Assembly: GCF_024713945.1 (NCBI RefSeq)
Contig: NC_134680.1
Coordinates: 439,001 to 503,000 of the forward strand
From: Dermatophagoides farinae
Lineage: Eukaryota > Arthropoda > Arachnida > Sarcoptiformes > Pyroglyphidae
Direction of reading: 5' to 3'
DNA length: 64,000 nucleotides
A model generated the notes under the pieces. That model had not been told where the DNA came from. It did not search any database and saw nothing but the letters and a program-made list of their open reading frames with translations. Of this stretch, positions 11,381-22,844 are shown in pieces; within the stretch, counting starts at the first letter, position 1, and every line of letters starts with the position of its first letter. Position numbers and translations under genes: made by a program.

Positions 11381-13340
11381 GACAAAAAGAGAATATTTTG
11401 TCACCGTATAAAGAAAGTCAAATATTTACATTGAAATTTTCGTTTTGTTGGTGTCGCAAGTATACAATGATGATGATGATGATGATGATGACATGGGAAT
11501 TACCGTTTTTTTCTCTCTCTCTTTTAAAACTCACTCTTTGTGTTTTTTTTATGTGATATTTAAAGGTGTGAAAGAATTCTTTTCTTATTTATTTCATTTT
11601 ATTTCAATTTTTTTCGGTTTACATTTCATATTATGTTTGTCATATTTGTCATCATTGTGTTTGTGACTTGCAATTTCCGTTTTGTTTTTTTTTTTCGTTT
11701 TAGTTCTGTCCGGAAACATCTAGTAGTGTGTATAGGTAATCTGCTGAATTCAATTTTGTTTTCAGTGTTTTTGTTGTTGTTGTTGTTGTTGTTTTTTGTT
11801 GTTGTTGTAAAATTTCAATTTGCTAAATGCAATTTTTTGTTTCATCTCGGCTGATGATGATGATGACAATTTCATTTGGATGATCCAAACGTCACACACA
11901 CACAGAGAGAGAAAAATAAAACAAACAAATTTGAATTTTCATGTTTTAAATGAAAAATTTGAAAAATTGTTTTCCATCTTGACACACACACATAAATGTA
12001 ACCCTTTTTTATTTGATTTGATTGAATTTGTCAAACACATTTGTTTTTGTTTTGTTTTTTTTTTGTAAAACAGCAACTTGAAATGTTATGTCATGTGTTG
12101 AAAAGTGGATGATCATCATTTGATTTATTTTGTAGAAAAAAATCCAAAACAAAAATTCTTTTTTTTGAGCATTTGTCATTGAAATAAATTAAATCAAAAT
12201 GGGCAATGAACGAAAAAAAATGCTAGATTGTCCGGGTTAACTCTTTGGGGAATATTTGTACGATTATCGTGATGATGATGGGATTTAGTTATGTTTTTTT
12301 TTCTTGGCAAGAATATTTCATCCTACAGGGAATATCATGACATGAAAAGTTGGCCGATTTGAAAAGTTTGGATTTTCCTTTTTTTTTTGAACTTTTCAGT
12401 TTTTTTTGTAACACTAAATCATTATTATCATTATGGCCATGAACCCCAGCGATATTGTTGCTGTTGTTGTTGTTGTTGTTTCTCCTCGCAGAATATTCTG
12501 TAGGTTGGTTTTTCTTTTTTTAGCCTACCTGAAATGATAAAAATTAGTAAATATTGACATTCTAAATTAGATTCCAATTATCCAGTGGAAGAGTGAAAAA
12601 CAATTCCATATTTATAATGATCAAATTGGCTGTTTGTTTGTTTGTTTGTTTGTGTTATTCAAATTGATCAATAAAAATGTTATTTTTCTTGTGTTAGCTC
12701 TAGGGCAAAAACTATTGATTATTATTTTTTTCTCTGTTTTGTTTTGTTTTTTATTCATGAATTTTGACAATTTACGTGCATACGTGGTGGTGGTTTTTTT
12801 CGCCTACAAAAAAATTATTGCCGATAATTGAATAAAATGCCGGCATTTTCAATTATTATTATGTTGTTGTTGTTGTTTGACGAAATTTCAATTCAATTTG
12901 ATTCAATAAAAAAAAAATTTCATTGGAAATTCCATCTCATTTCCGATTCTATCGATTCACAATTCTACGATCATCATCATCAACTACTTTTCTGAATTTC
13001 GTTTTTTGTTTTCATCTCATGATTATTATTATTAACAGTGATGATTAATTGTGTTTTGTTTCATTATTATTTTTTGTTTTAGTTTTGTTTTGTCTTTTTT
13101 CACCAAATTCCTAAGCTTTTGTCTTTACAATAGCATCACTAGTAGCAGCAGCAGCAATATTCTTGTTCATTCCATATTTGTTTTTGTTGTTGTTGTTATT
13201 ATAATTCATACGAAAAAAAAAATTCATTTCTTTGTTCACATTACTAATCTCACTATTTTTATTATGTTTTTTTTCTTTTCTTTATTTTTCTCGTAAAATA
13301 ATAATAACTATGATGATGATGATGATGATAATAAAAATAG

Positions 13341-16147
13341 TTTAGCCATTGCTGATATAACCGTTGCCAGTTTGGTAATGCCATTCACTGTTGTATATGA
13401 TCTATATCGTTATTGGCCTTGGGGACCGGTATTATGTCATTTTTGGATATCATGCGATGTAATGTGCTGTACGGCTAGTATATTACATTTATGTTGTGTT
13501 GCCATCGATAGGTAAGTAGTGAAAGTTTTGTTTCCATATAATAATAATAACACATACACACATAGTGCACTAGAAACTTGCCGGAAAAAAAATTTTTCCA
13601 GCAATTTTATTTATGAAAAAAACAACAACAACAAAAAAAAATTCACTAAAATCAATTTCCGTTTCCATTGATTTTTATGATTTATTCATTATGGCCATAT
13701 ATATATTAATCATAATAATAATAAAAAAATGTGTCAATGATTTATTTTTTCTCTCTCTCTCTCTCTCATCATTGGATTCTTTGCCTTACGGACAATTTTT
13801 TTCTTTTCTTATTCTATATTCTAGATTCTGGGCCATTACACGTCCATTACGTTATCGTTCATTGATTTCAAAACGTCGCCTTTTCTGTTGTATACTAATC
13901 ATATGGCTTTGTTCGGCTGCCATTTCATTTATACCGATATTCTCTGGCTGGTATCATTCACAAGGGCCAATCAATATTTTTACACTTGAATATGTCAATG
14001 AATGTGGACTGGATGTAAGTGTTTCTCTCTCTCTTTTTACCTCTGTTCAAATGAATATCAATCACAATTCCAAAAAAAAAATTCAAAACTAGATCCATTT
14101 CAAGATAATGTGTATGCAAGAATTTGAATTTCGACCATGTTCGATATTCTCGATTTACATGAATTTTCGTTTATTAATTTTTTTTTTTTTGTTAATACAA
14201 AAAAAAAGACGAAAATCCATGTTTCACGTTTGGAACACTTGACGAAAATATTTTTTTTATGTGAAGAATGTACGGAATTTACTTATTCAAAACGCGTGTG
14301 TGTGTGTGTATGTTGTTTGTACAAGAATTTTGATTTCATTTCATTTTTTTTCCAATGAATTGAATTTTCATTTCTTGTAAATTCACTGCCATAGTGTAGA
14401 CAAAGCGAGTGTGTGTGTGTGTGATTTTGAGATTGACGAAAAAACATTCCCTTTGGCCTTTTTTTCCAATGACAAACAACAACATTTTTTTTATATATAT
14501 ATTGACTTTATGAAAACAAATTCAAATTCATCATCAATTGGACAGATGATAATAATAAAATACGGCCAATTATAGTGAGTAAAAAAAAAATACAGATCTT
14601 GAAACATTGAAATTTTATTCGCCCAAAATGAAACCAAGACAACAAGAAGATCCGTTTCCAAGAAAAAAAATTTTTTTTTTCAAAAATCGTCGAAACACAC
14701 ACACACACACAATTACATTTTTGACATATGAGATACTTGACATTTTTACAATAATCATCAGCAATGAAACAAAAAAAAAAAAAGTTTTCTCAGACAACAG
14801 CGACAACGACAAGTTGAAAAACAAACGATTGAATCTCTTATTCAGTACTGTTTGTGTCTGTGTGTGTGTGTGATTAAGAATGACAAAAAAAAAAAATTGA
14901 CAGATTTGTCTCTGTGACTTTGTCTTTGGAATTTATTCATTTTTTTTCAATCTATTGTCGCTGTGTAGGTGTTGTGTCTTGTACTTGATCATAAAAACAA
15001 TGTGTAACAGTGAAATGAATTATTCATTTTGATGATCAAAAATCCATTGATGATGATGCTTTTTTCGCCAAAAAAAAAATTTATATAGCAAACATTGTGT
15101 TAATTAGAAAAATTGTCTGTGACAAAGGTGGGTACAGATAGGTACGTTAAAATAGTGCAGAACCAAAAAAAAAAAAATCGAACAAACGAGCCAGCGATAT
15201 TGATCTTTTAACATTTTTGTTATTATCGTCTGTGTAATAATGAAAAAAAAACAAAATGAAAAAGACAAAGACGACGACGACAAATCGACCTATCTGAGAC
15301 AATGTTTCATTCAACAAATCCAAAGAATAAACAGCTGGCAAACATTTGGTTTTTTTTGGGGATCCAGAATTGAATTTGTAATTTTCTTTTCGCTAATTTG
15401 TTTTTTTTCTCATCCAAACAAAAAAAATACAATAGGTAAATCGTATTTATGCCACAATATCATCATTAACGTCATTCTATCTTCCATTGCCAATTATGTT
15501 TTATGTTTATCTACGCATATTATTGGTCGCTGAAAGGCAATCACGTGAAATAAAACAATTGGAACAATCTTTGAGACAGAATGGTTTTCTATCGATGAAT
15601 TATCCACCACCAACAACAACAAAAACAACAACACAATCACAAACGCCACCACCATCATCGCCATCATTGATATTACAACGGAAATCTGATTGTCCAACAC
15701 CATTAACGCCCCAATCACAACCATCAACATTATTAGCAACAACAACAACAAACACTGCTAATTTAAAGCAATCAACAACATCGATTACATTAACACCACC
15801 ACCACCACCACCACCAGCAGCAGCAGCAGCAGCTGAAACATCAACAAAATCAAAATCAAATGGACAGAATGTTCATTTTCATTTTAGTTCATTGGTTAAT
15901 GTAAATCAAATACAATCAAATGATGACGATGGTGAAGAATCACCAAATAAATTATCACCAAAACGGTCAGCAACAACAACAATGATGATGATGAATTATT
16001 CAAATAGTATGGATTTTAATAATGATTTAAACACCACCATTGGCACTGGTACTGGAACTTGTGTTGGATCAAGATCATTATCAACAACAGCAATGACAGC
16101 TAATGCATCGGCAACAAATACAAAATATAACAATTTAATGGATCAAT

Positions 16148-16189
<42 letters not shown>

Positions 16190-17081
16190 TGGAAACATCA
16201 AAACGTCATGCTGAACGTAGTTTACGTAGACGTGCTAGACAATTAATCACCGATACAAAAGCAATTCGTACATTAGGAATTGTTATGGGTGTTTTCTGTC
16301 TTTGTTGGTTAGTTTCATCCAGAATTCCATTATTCACAAAAAAAAATATTTTTATCCCATTTTAATGAGATTTTTTTGTTTCGTTTTATCATTTTGATTT
16401 TTCTTTTTCTAGGCTACCATTTTTCATCATGTACGTTATATCGGCATATTGTGATCAATGTAATATAAGCTATGAACTTAGATCCAGTATTACATGGCTT
16501 GGCTATGTGAATAGGTAAGATTTTCTTTTGTTTTTTGTTCAATTCTTTTTTTTCTCATTTTCTTTTTCTTTTTCTTTTTTTTTCACTTCACAAATATCAT
16601 CATTATCTTTTGTTATAGTGCACTAAATCCAGCCATCTATGCTTATCTAAATAAAGAATTCAAAATGGCATTTAAACGTGTCATATTCTGTATGCCACAT
16701 TGTAGTAATGATAATTTTGATCGAGATGCAATGCTAGATGAATATTCTGGTACATCACATCGTCATGGTGCTGGTAGTAGCGTTGTTGGTGGTGGCTTAT
16801 CATCATATCAATCACAACAACATCAACAACAACAAAATCGAAAAATATCAAAAAATCATCATTTTGATTTTATGATTGACGATGAAGAACAAGGTGGTCA
16901 TCGTGGTGGTGGTAGTGGTGGTCAACATAGATTAGATATATTACCATTACCACCATCAACACCTGGTTATATTACACGTACACCAAGTAATGCTACGGAA
17001 ACACCGGATTGGATTATATTACATGCACATCATCATCATCAGCAACAAAAACAACAACAACAACTACATGGTAGTAGTTGA
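13341..17081 (+). CDS. Biogenic-amine GPCR, beta-octopamine/D1-like (5' partial)
   Basis: Five exons join in phase: 13341-13511, 13825-14014, 15436-16307, 16413-16514 and 16619-17081 (599 codons including the stop). All have GT-AG borders. They cover TM2 (SLAIAD) to the C-terminus. Hallmarks seen are the ECL1 tryptophan (WPWG), the conserved TM3 cysteine, the amine-binding Asp in CDVMCCTAS, DRF in place of the usual DRY, and serines in TM5 (SSLTSFYLP). TM6 has CWLPFF and TM7 has NPAIY. Intracellular loop 3 is very long (about 240 residues) with Ala, Gln, Ser and Thr runs, and the tail is His/Gln/Gly-rich. The FIPIFSGWY motif after TM4 favours beta-octopamine receptors, but dopamine D1-like or 5-HT receptors are not excluded. 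The N-terminus and TM1 exon are not found. Such receptors are plasma-membrane, G-protein-coupled amine sensors. Confidence 0.88.
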
Positions 17082-17182
17082 TATTTATCATCAAATCATC
17101 CGGATAAAAATAGCCATCCACCCAAAATCAAATCAACCCACCTAAAAAACACACCCACGACGTTCCATGTTCCATGCCCAAT

Positions 17183-17188
17183 AATAAA
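17183..17188 (+). terminator. Polyadenylation signal of GPCR gene
   Basis: AATAAA about 100 nt downstream of the receptor stop codon. It is a plausible 3'-end signal, although the motif is frequent in AT-rich DNA. Confidence 0.4.
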
Positions 17189-17607
17189 CAACAACAACAA
17201 ATAAATCAAAATGCAATAATAATAATCGTAAATCATTTTACGATTTTTCATTTTGTCGATTCCAAAAATTTGATTTATAATTTGAAATCGGGATCCAATT
17301 TCAGAAACAAAAATCGATCGATCGATTTTATTATCTCTCTTGTTCTGTTATTTTTTTCCCTGTGGCCATGATTTTTTTTTTGTTTCTTTTTCGTTATGTA
17401 TATATATTGTATTGTATTGTATTGTTCTGGTTGTTTTAAATTTGAATTTTTGGCGTGTGTTTACTTTTTTTGTAATAAAAAAATTTTTTTTTCTTTTGTT
17501 GACAAAAAAAACTACCACACATACAGTATATGCAAATGATTTTGATTCAAAAAAAATTTTTTATTATATATTGATTGGTACAGGTTCTGCCATCTGTTGG
17601 TTGTGAT

Positions 17608-17613
17608 TTTATT
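17608..17613 (-). terminator. Polyadenylation signal of small minus-strand gene
   Basis: TTTATT on the plus strand (AATAAA on the minus strand) lies about 40 nt after the stop of the last exon at 17654. The gene is convergent with the GPCR gene. Confidence 0.45.
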
Positions 17614-17653
17614 TTGAGATAAATTTAATTGATCATTATTTTGAGGGAATTGA

Positions 17654-18435
17654 TCAATTTGTTAAATTCAAGTTAACACAACATATTCGCCACCTTTTTT
17701 CGACGATTTTCGCCCTTGCATAATGTTCTAAATGTTGCAATGATATCGGTTGAAGGAAGTTTATTGCACATCATAAAAGTGAAACTTACCGATTAATAAA
17801 TCAACCGCATTTTTGAGATCGGTTGTAAGATTTTTGGTAGATTTATATTTCTGAAAGGTTTTTGTTAAAAGAAAAACATTATTAGTATGAATTACTGCAT
17901 TATTATTATTATTATTCAAGTTCTTTCTATTATTAATGATCACTGTATTTCTGAATAATCTCTATTTTTGTATTGAATACATATATGTTTAATAAAATAG
18001 TTCAGTCATCGTTCTTCAGAAAACCGAATCCATTAAGTTGGCAAGTTCGCTATGCTAGTATCGCTGGCTGCGATATGCAAAAATTCGCCTTTGACCAGCC
18101 ATTTATTTTTCAACAAAAAATAGCCATTTTTTTTACAGAGTTATTGATTATTATTGGATTATTGATTTTTTTTATTTCTTTTTTTTATCCATGTTTCCAA
18201 CGTATCAACTTTTTCCGTCAATTGATTTAATTTTTCTCTTAATTTGGCACAGCAAAGATTTAGGCATTGGCACTTTTCATCTGGAATATTAATTTATATA
18301 TATATATGCATGCATGCCAAACTAGCATTCGATACCTTATTTGTTGGCTGATCATCACCATCATTATCATCAACATTTCTTATTTTATATTTATAATAGA
18401 AATTCACTTACCGGATTAAAATTTTGATGATCCAT
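17654..18435 (-). CDS. Small multi-exon gene, model uncertain
   Basis: The two last exons are well supported. 17790-17850 has a good acceptor and a GTAAGT donor. 17654-17727 ends in TGA, and AATAAA follows on the minus strand at 17608-17613. Joined, they encode KYKSTKNLTTDLKNAVDLLI and then EHYARAKIVEKRW. A phase-compatible exon may precede them at 17896-17950 (Asn-rich). The likely first exon, 18412-18435 (MDHQNFNP, then GTAAGT), faces the divergent promoter. In between, about 18140-18285 encodes a Cys-rich coiled-coil-like stretch (CQCLNLCCAKLREKLNQL) that ends in a stop, so I cannot join everything into one frame. There may be alternative 3' ends. I do not recognise the family. Confidence 0.42.
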
Positions 18436-18449
18436 TGTTGATTTCACTC

Positions 18450-18800
18450 AAAACTAAACTAAACACGTGATTAAAGGAAACATAGAACTCAAATATATTG
18501 CCAATATAGTACGTATATGTAAGCTATTTATTTCATTTTGTCAATTTTGTTGCTTGACAAATGAATAAGTTGGTCAAACTATTGGTTTTTATTGAAATCA
18601 CTTTTATTACGTTGAAATCGAATGTGTGTGTGTTCACGTGTACAGTGAATTGAATTGTGTGTCGGACACGGAAATTGACGGTTGGATATAACCATGCTCG
18701 TTTTCTCGCGCCGACTTCTCGGTCGAAATAGGAAGAGGTTACAATAGGCAGGGACTATGCGCAGCCGGTTGACTGTTACAATTTAAATATTTTTTAAATT
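18450..18800. promoter_or_regulatory. Candidate divergent promoter
   Basis: This stretch lies between the putative first exon of the minus-strand gene (18435) and the start of the double-pseudokinase gene (19011). It is locally richer in G+C and poor in microsatellites, unlike most of the window. It contains two CACGTG E-boxes (18464-18469, 18635-18640) and a TGCGCA core (18758-18763) like that bound by NRF-1/Ewg factors. Assignment as a bidirectional promoter is inference from position and composition. Confidence 0.5.
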
Positions 18801-19010
18801 TTAATTTGTAAAAATCAAATGGTAGCCCCTATTACTTTGTTCTGATGTGATTAAATTAATTTCATCAACATCATTTAAAATGGAAACAAAAAACTGGGAA
18901 AAAAATTCGATATCCAGTATTTTTGGAAGCAAACAAGTTTTTTTTCTGTATTCAGTTTGGTTTGGTTCATTTGATTTTTTGAAAAAATTCATTGTAGAGA
19001 AAAAACAAAT

Positions 19011-22000
19011 ATGGGTGAAGAAATCTGTAATGAACATTCTAGACGTATTGCCGATCTAAAATTACGTGACATATTGTTTAAAGAACAACAGAAACGGCTG
19101 AAAACATTCATTACCACCACTCAATCTTTGAATTCGAATGTAGATGCTGAAATTCGTGATGAACATGAGCTGAAAAATCGTCTTTATTTTCAGATACGAT
19201 CACGAGAAGAATATACTATCATTGGTCATACGAATACGGTTTATAGCCGTTTGAATAATGCTCAACATAATCAACAATCAAAACAACAGCAACAGCAACA
19301 TCGATCAAAATCGGCGTGGATAAAAATCTATTGTCGTATTGTTTATCCCGAACGAATGTCCGAATCATTTCGACAACATTGGCTACAAGAAAGTCTGTTG
19401 ATAATGCGTTTTATTCGCCAACAACAACATGCACAAATGAATGATCAACGTTTACATCGTTTATTGAGCATTGTACACAATGTTGTTGATGATCAATATT
19501 ATTTATTTATGGAACGATTTTCATTATCCACAAGTTTAACGCATATTATCTGGAATAATAATAATATTGATGATTGTCATGAATCAACAACGATAACGAC
19601 AACAAATTCCATATCATTAACGGTTTCTGTAATCAAACAATGGTTATTACAATTATGTCAAACAATTGAATCATTAAATATATGCGGTATTGCACATCGT
19701 TTCATACGACCTGAAAACATACTTGTAAATGGTAGTGGTAATCATCAACGAATATTGGTCACTGGATTCGATATGGCTTGTTTTTTTCATTCATATGAAA
19801 CAGATCAACCGATTATGCAATCAAAACGATTATTGCCACATGATATGATTGAAGATTATTTTCTGGATCATTTACCACCAGAATGTTGGTTTGATGATTA
19901 TGACGCAAGCATGGTGGATGTATGGAGTATTGGTACAATAATCTGTTTACTTATAACACGTAATAATCCATTTAGTCCAAATTTTAATAATGATAATAGT
20001 AGTGGTGGCTATAATGATGATTATAATCATCTAAATATATGGCGTTCATCATGGGAACGTCGTACAATGTCCGAAGAATGGCGTACATTATTGGATGATA
20101 TTTTTCAACCATCCGATTATCGTATGACATTATTTGATCTTAAATCCGATATACGTCTATTACCAAATGCTGATCTGACAATGTTGAAACAAAAAAAACC
20201 ATATTATAGAATCGATTTGAAACGGGTATGTATCATCACCAACCTTTTATTATTTTTTGAAAATTAATTTTTTCTTCATCTTCACGAAAATTATGTTGAA
20301 CATCATCCTGGATGGTGGTTGAATAATAAATAAATATAGAATATGAATGTAAATGAAAATGAAATTAAAAAACCGGGTACAGTGTTGACAAAAATACAGC
20401 TTTCATATCCAGAATTTGCATCGGCTACACGATTGATATTTGCACAAAGATCACATCAACAAATTGAAAATGAACAACAATTATTTGAACAGAAACATTT
20501 TCGTATCGAACGTGATCAATCATTTAAGGATGAATATAACGCTTTATTTATCAATGATTATTATCTACAATCACGTTATCATCATGAAGATAATAATAAT
20601 AATGATGATAATGGCCACAATGATTCAGTGGATAATTTATTATTCGATACATGGAACATTGGTTTAGTGAAAATTTTACCAATGAATCATATACCGAATA
20701 GACATAAAAATATTCTACTCAATGAAAGTGGTAAAATAATGAAATATCTAAGTGAACAAATTATGAAACGACGAAAAAAATTGCAATCATCAGATAATTG
20801 CAATAATCAAACACAATCAACAGCTGAAAATGGAGAAGAAAAACAACAAGAACAATCATCATCAATATCGATCATATCGAAACATATACATCGATTAATC
20901 GAAATATTTCGTACAACAACTGATCAAACAAATTATTTATTATTATTTTATGAATCATTATCACCCACAGACGTTGGTGGTGGTGGTGGTGGTAGTCGTT
21001 CATTAGCATATATATTTTCATCCACAGACGGTGATCGATCATTATGGCCAACAATGGTGCAGATTAAACAATTATTAATACAATTATTAGAAGTTATCGA
21101 TTATCTATCACGTCATGCCATTTCACATCGTTATATTCGTCCGGAATTCATTTATGTTGATAATAGTAATCAGAATATAAAATTGGGACATTTTGAAATG
21201 TCATGTTTCATTTGGAATCCATTGGATAGACGGCCAACATTACGACATCGTGGTCTACAGGATGAACGTGAATATCTATGGAATCATTTGCCACCAGAAT
21301 GTTTTAATATAAAATATGATAGCTATATGGTGGATATTTGGAGTTTTGGCACCATTTTACTTTATTGTCTTGTACAAAAAAATCCATTCTTTGTTCCACA
21401 TAATGATCAACAGGCTGAAATAGCGTGGTCAACATTCAAACAACAACAACAACAAAACACATCAACATCAATAAATTCGGCTATTTTAACAATATTGAAT
21501 ATGATATTTCAACCAAGTGAAACACGTATAAAAATTGTTGATTTAAAACGTCGTTTTATGAATCTAATTATAACCACAGATGATGATAGAAAGAAAAAAC
21601 AATCACCATCAATAACATCATTATCGACAACACCGGTAACATCGATAAATTCGAATATTTCAAAAGTGAGTCGTATTAGTCGTTGGAAACAAAGTCATCA
21701 TCATATGATTAATGCTGCTGGTAAATCAACATCAACATCAGCAATAACATGTATAACAAGCGTAGAAGTAATGGATAGTAATGTAATTGTACCTAGTTCG
21801 AGTGTACATATACCATCATCATCGATAATATCATCGACGGCTGCTGCTGCTGCTGGAGCAGGAGGAGGAGGTGGAGGTGGTGGACAATCGAATAAATCGA
21901 AAATAATTATTGAAAAAATTATTATTCCAACACTAACTCATCATCATCAACAACAACAACAACAAACAACGGCACTGAAAAGTACGATAACTACACAAAA

Positions 22001-22124
22001 CAAACATCATCAGCAACAAAAATCGCAACAATCAAACAAGATTCAAATTTTATTAAATTCAAAAAAACAACAACGTCAACCTATTTATCGTATAAAAAAA
22101 TCGAAAGAAAAAATGAATCGATGA
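19011..22124 (+). CDS. Tandem double pseudokinase
   Basis: Two exons, 19011-20225 and 20340-22124, are separated by a 114-bp GT-AG intron (GTATGT...TATAG) whose borders keep phase 0. The product is about 999 aa. If the intron were retained, a stop at 20265-20267 would end the first half. Each half has one divergent kinase fold. Domain 1 reads HRFIRPEN at about residue 229 where HRDxKPEN is expected, and GFD (about 251) in place of DFG. Domain 2 (about 660-770) reads HRYIRPEF, and HFE in place of DFG. Both keep a VAIK-like lysine (WIKIYC, LVKILP), a PPE motif (HLPPEC) and the structural Asp in VDVWSIG/VDIWSFG. The catalytic and metal-binding Asp are lost in both, so they are predicted inactive scaffolds. 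The closing segments (FQPSDYR, FQPSETR) show that the halves are internal duplicates. The C-terminal 200 residues are Ser/Gln/Gly-rich. I cannot name a close family. Confidence 0.82.
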
Positions 22125-22139
22125 TTGCCGATTGCTGTA

Positions 22140-22149
22140 GATAGATGGC
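22140..22149 (+). promoter_or_regulatory. GATAGATGGC word, copy 1
   Basis: Exact 10-mer followed by G, 16 nt downstream of the pseudokinase stop. It is one of five exact copies in the window. It resembles the core of CTCF sites (AGATGGCG) and contains the reverse complement of the YY1/Pho core GCCAT. Function is not demonstrated. Confidence 0.35.
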
Positions 22150-22205
22150 GTGTGCGTGATCTTATTTGGATTATGATGATGATGTTTTTTTTTTTTTGGT
22201 TTGAA

Positions 22206-22211
22206 AATAAA
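22206..22211 (+). terminator. Polyadenylation signal of double pseudokinase gene
   Basis: AATAAA 82 nt after the stop codon at 22124. Confidence 0.45.
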
Positions 22212-22815
22212 CAAGAGTTATATTTGAAAGTTTTTTTTGCATTTTTTTAAAATTTTTATTTAACAAATAATCACAAATCACACACACAAACAAACAAAAA
22301 CAAACAAACAAACAAGAAACGTTTTCTTTTGTGATAAAACAAATCAAATAAAATGGTAAGAATCCTGAAAAAAACACAAAGTGATTCATAAAGATAAAGA
22401 GATAAATATGTGTGTATTTTTGATTGAAATTTGAAAATTTTCAAATTGATTTCAGTCATCAGTTCAACCAGTATAATAGTGTGTGTGTGAATGAGATTTA
22501 TAAATACAAATTTAAATTGATGAACAAAAAAATGAATCGATTGATTGATTGATTGATTGATGAATGAATGAATGAATAAGCAAATGCGTGGGTGGGGGTG
22601 TGTCCATGTGTATGCGCGGATGATGGGTGGGATAGTGAATCAAAAGAAAGACTAGAATTTAAATTTGTTGTTGATGTGGTTTGCTTTGAATTTTTTTTTT
22701 CATTTGAAGATTATATGAATGTGTGTAATATAAGATGTTTAATTTCCAATTTTCAAAATGACAAGATAATGATAATGATGATGATAAGTAGACAAGTAGT
22801 ATTATCGACCATTGA

Positions 22816-22821
22816 TTTATT
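22816..22821 (-). terminator. Polyadenylation signal of MLCK-type gene
   Basis: AATAAA on the minus strand, about 24 nt downstream of the stop at 22845. Confidence 0.45.
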
Positions 22822-22844
22822 CATTTTTTTTTTAATTGTTGATA

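Larger units (their letters stand above)
9269..13340. other. Non-coding region upstream of GPCR exons
   Basis: I find no exon with a recognisable domain. The stretch holds poly-T (31 T at 11349-11379), (TG)n, (GAT)n and (TTG)n tracts and one long opposed-repeat hairpin (11035-11108). I searched it for a transmembrane-1 exon of the amine receptor (a GN..V motif before a phase-compatible donor) and did not find one. It may therefore be part of an intron of that gene. Confidence 0.65.

Noticed and set aside
11701-11760. Possible TM1 exon of the amine GPCR (frame containing VVCIGNLL)
   Set aside because: The flanking residues do not match TM1, there is no phase-compatible donor, and the frame runs into poly-Leu/Val repeat translation.
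17985-18230. Plus-strand 81-codon ORF with a hydrophobic segment
   Set aside because: It overlaps well-spliced minus-strand exons and ends in a Phe/Ile run derived from poly-T. It is noted as a caveat but not supported as a gene.
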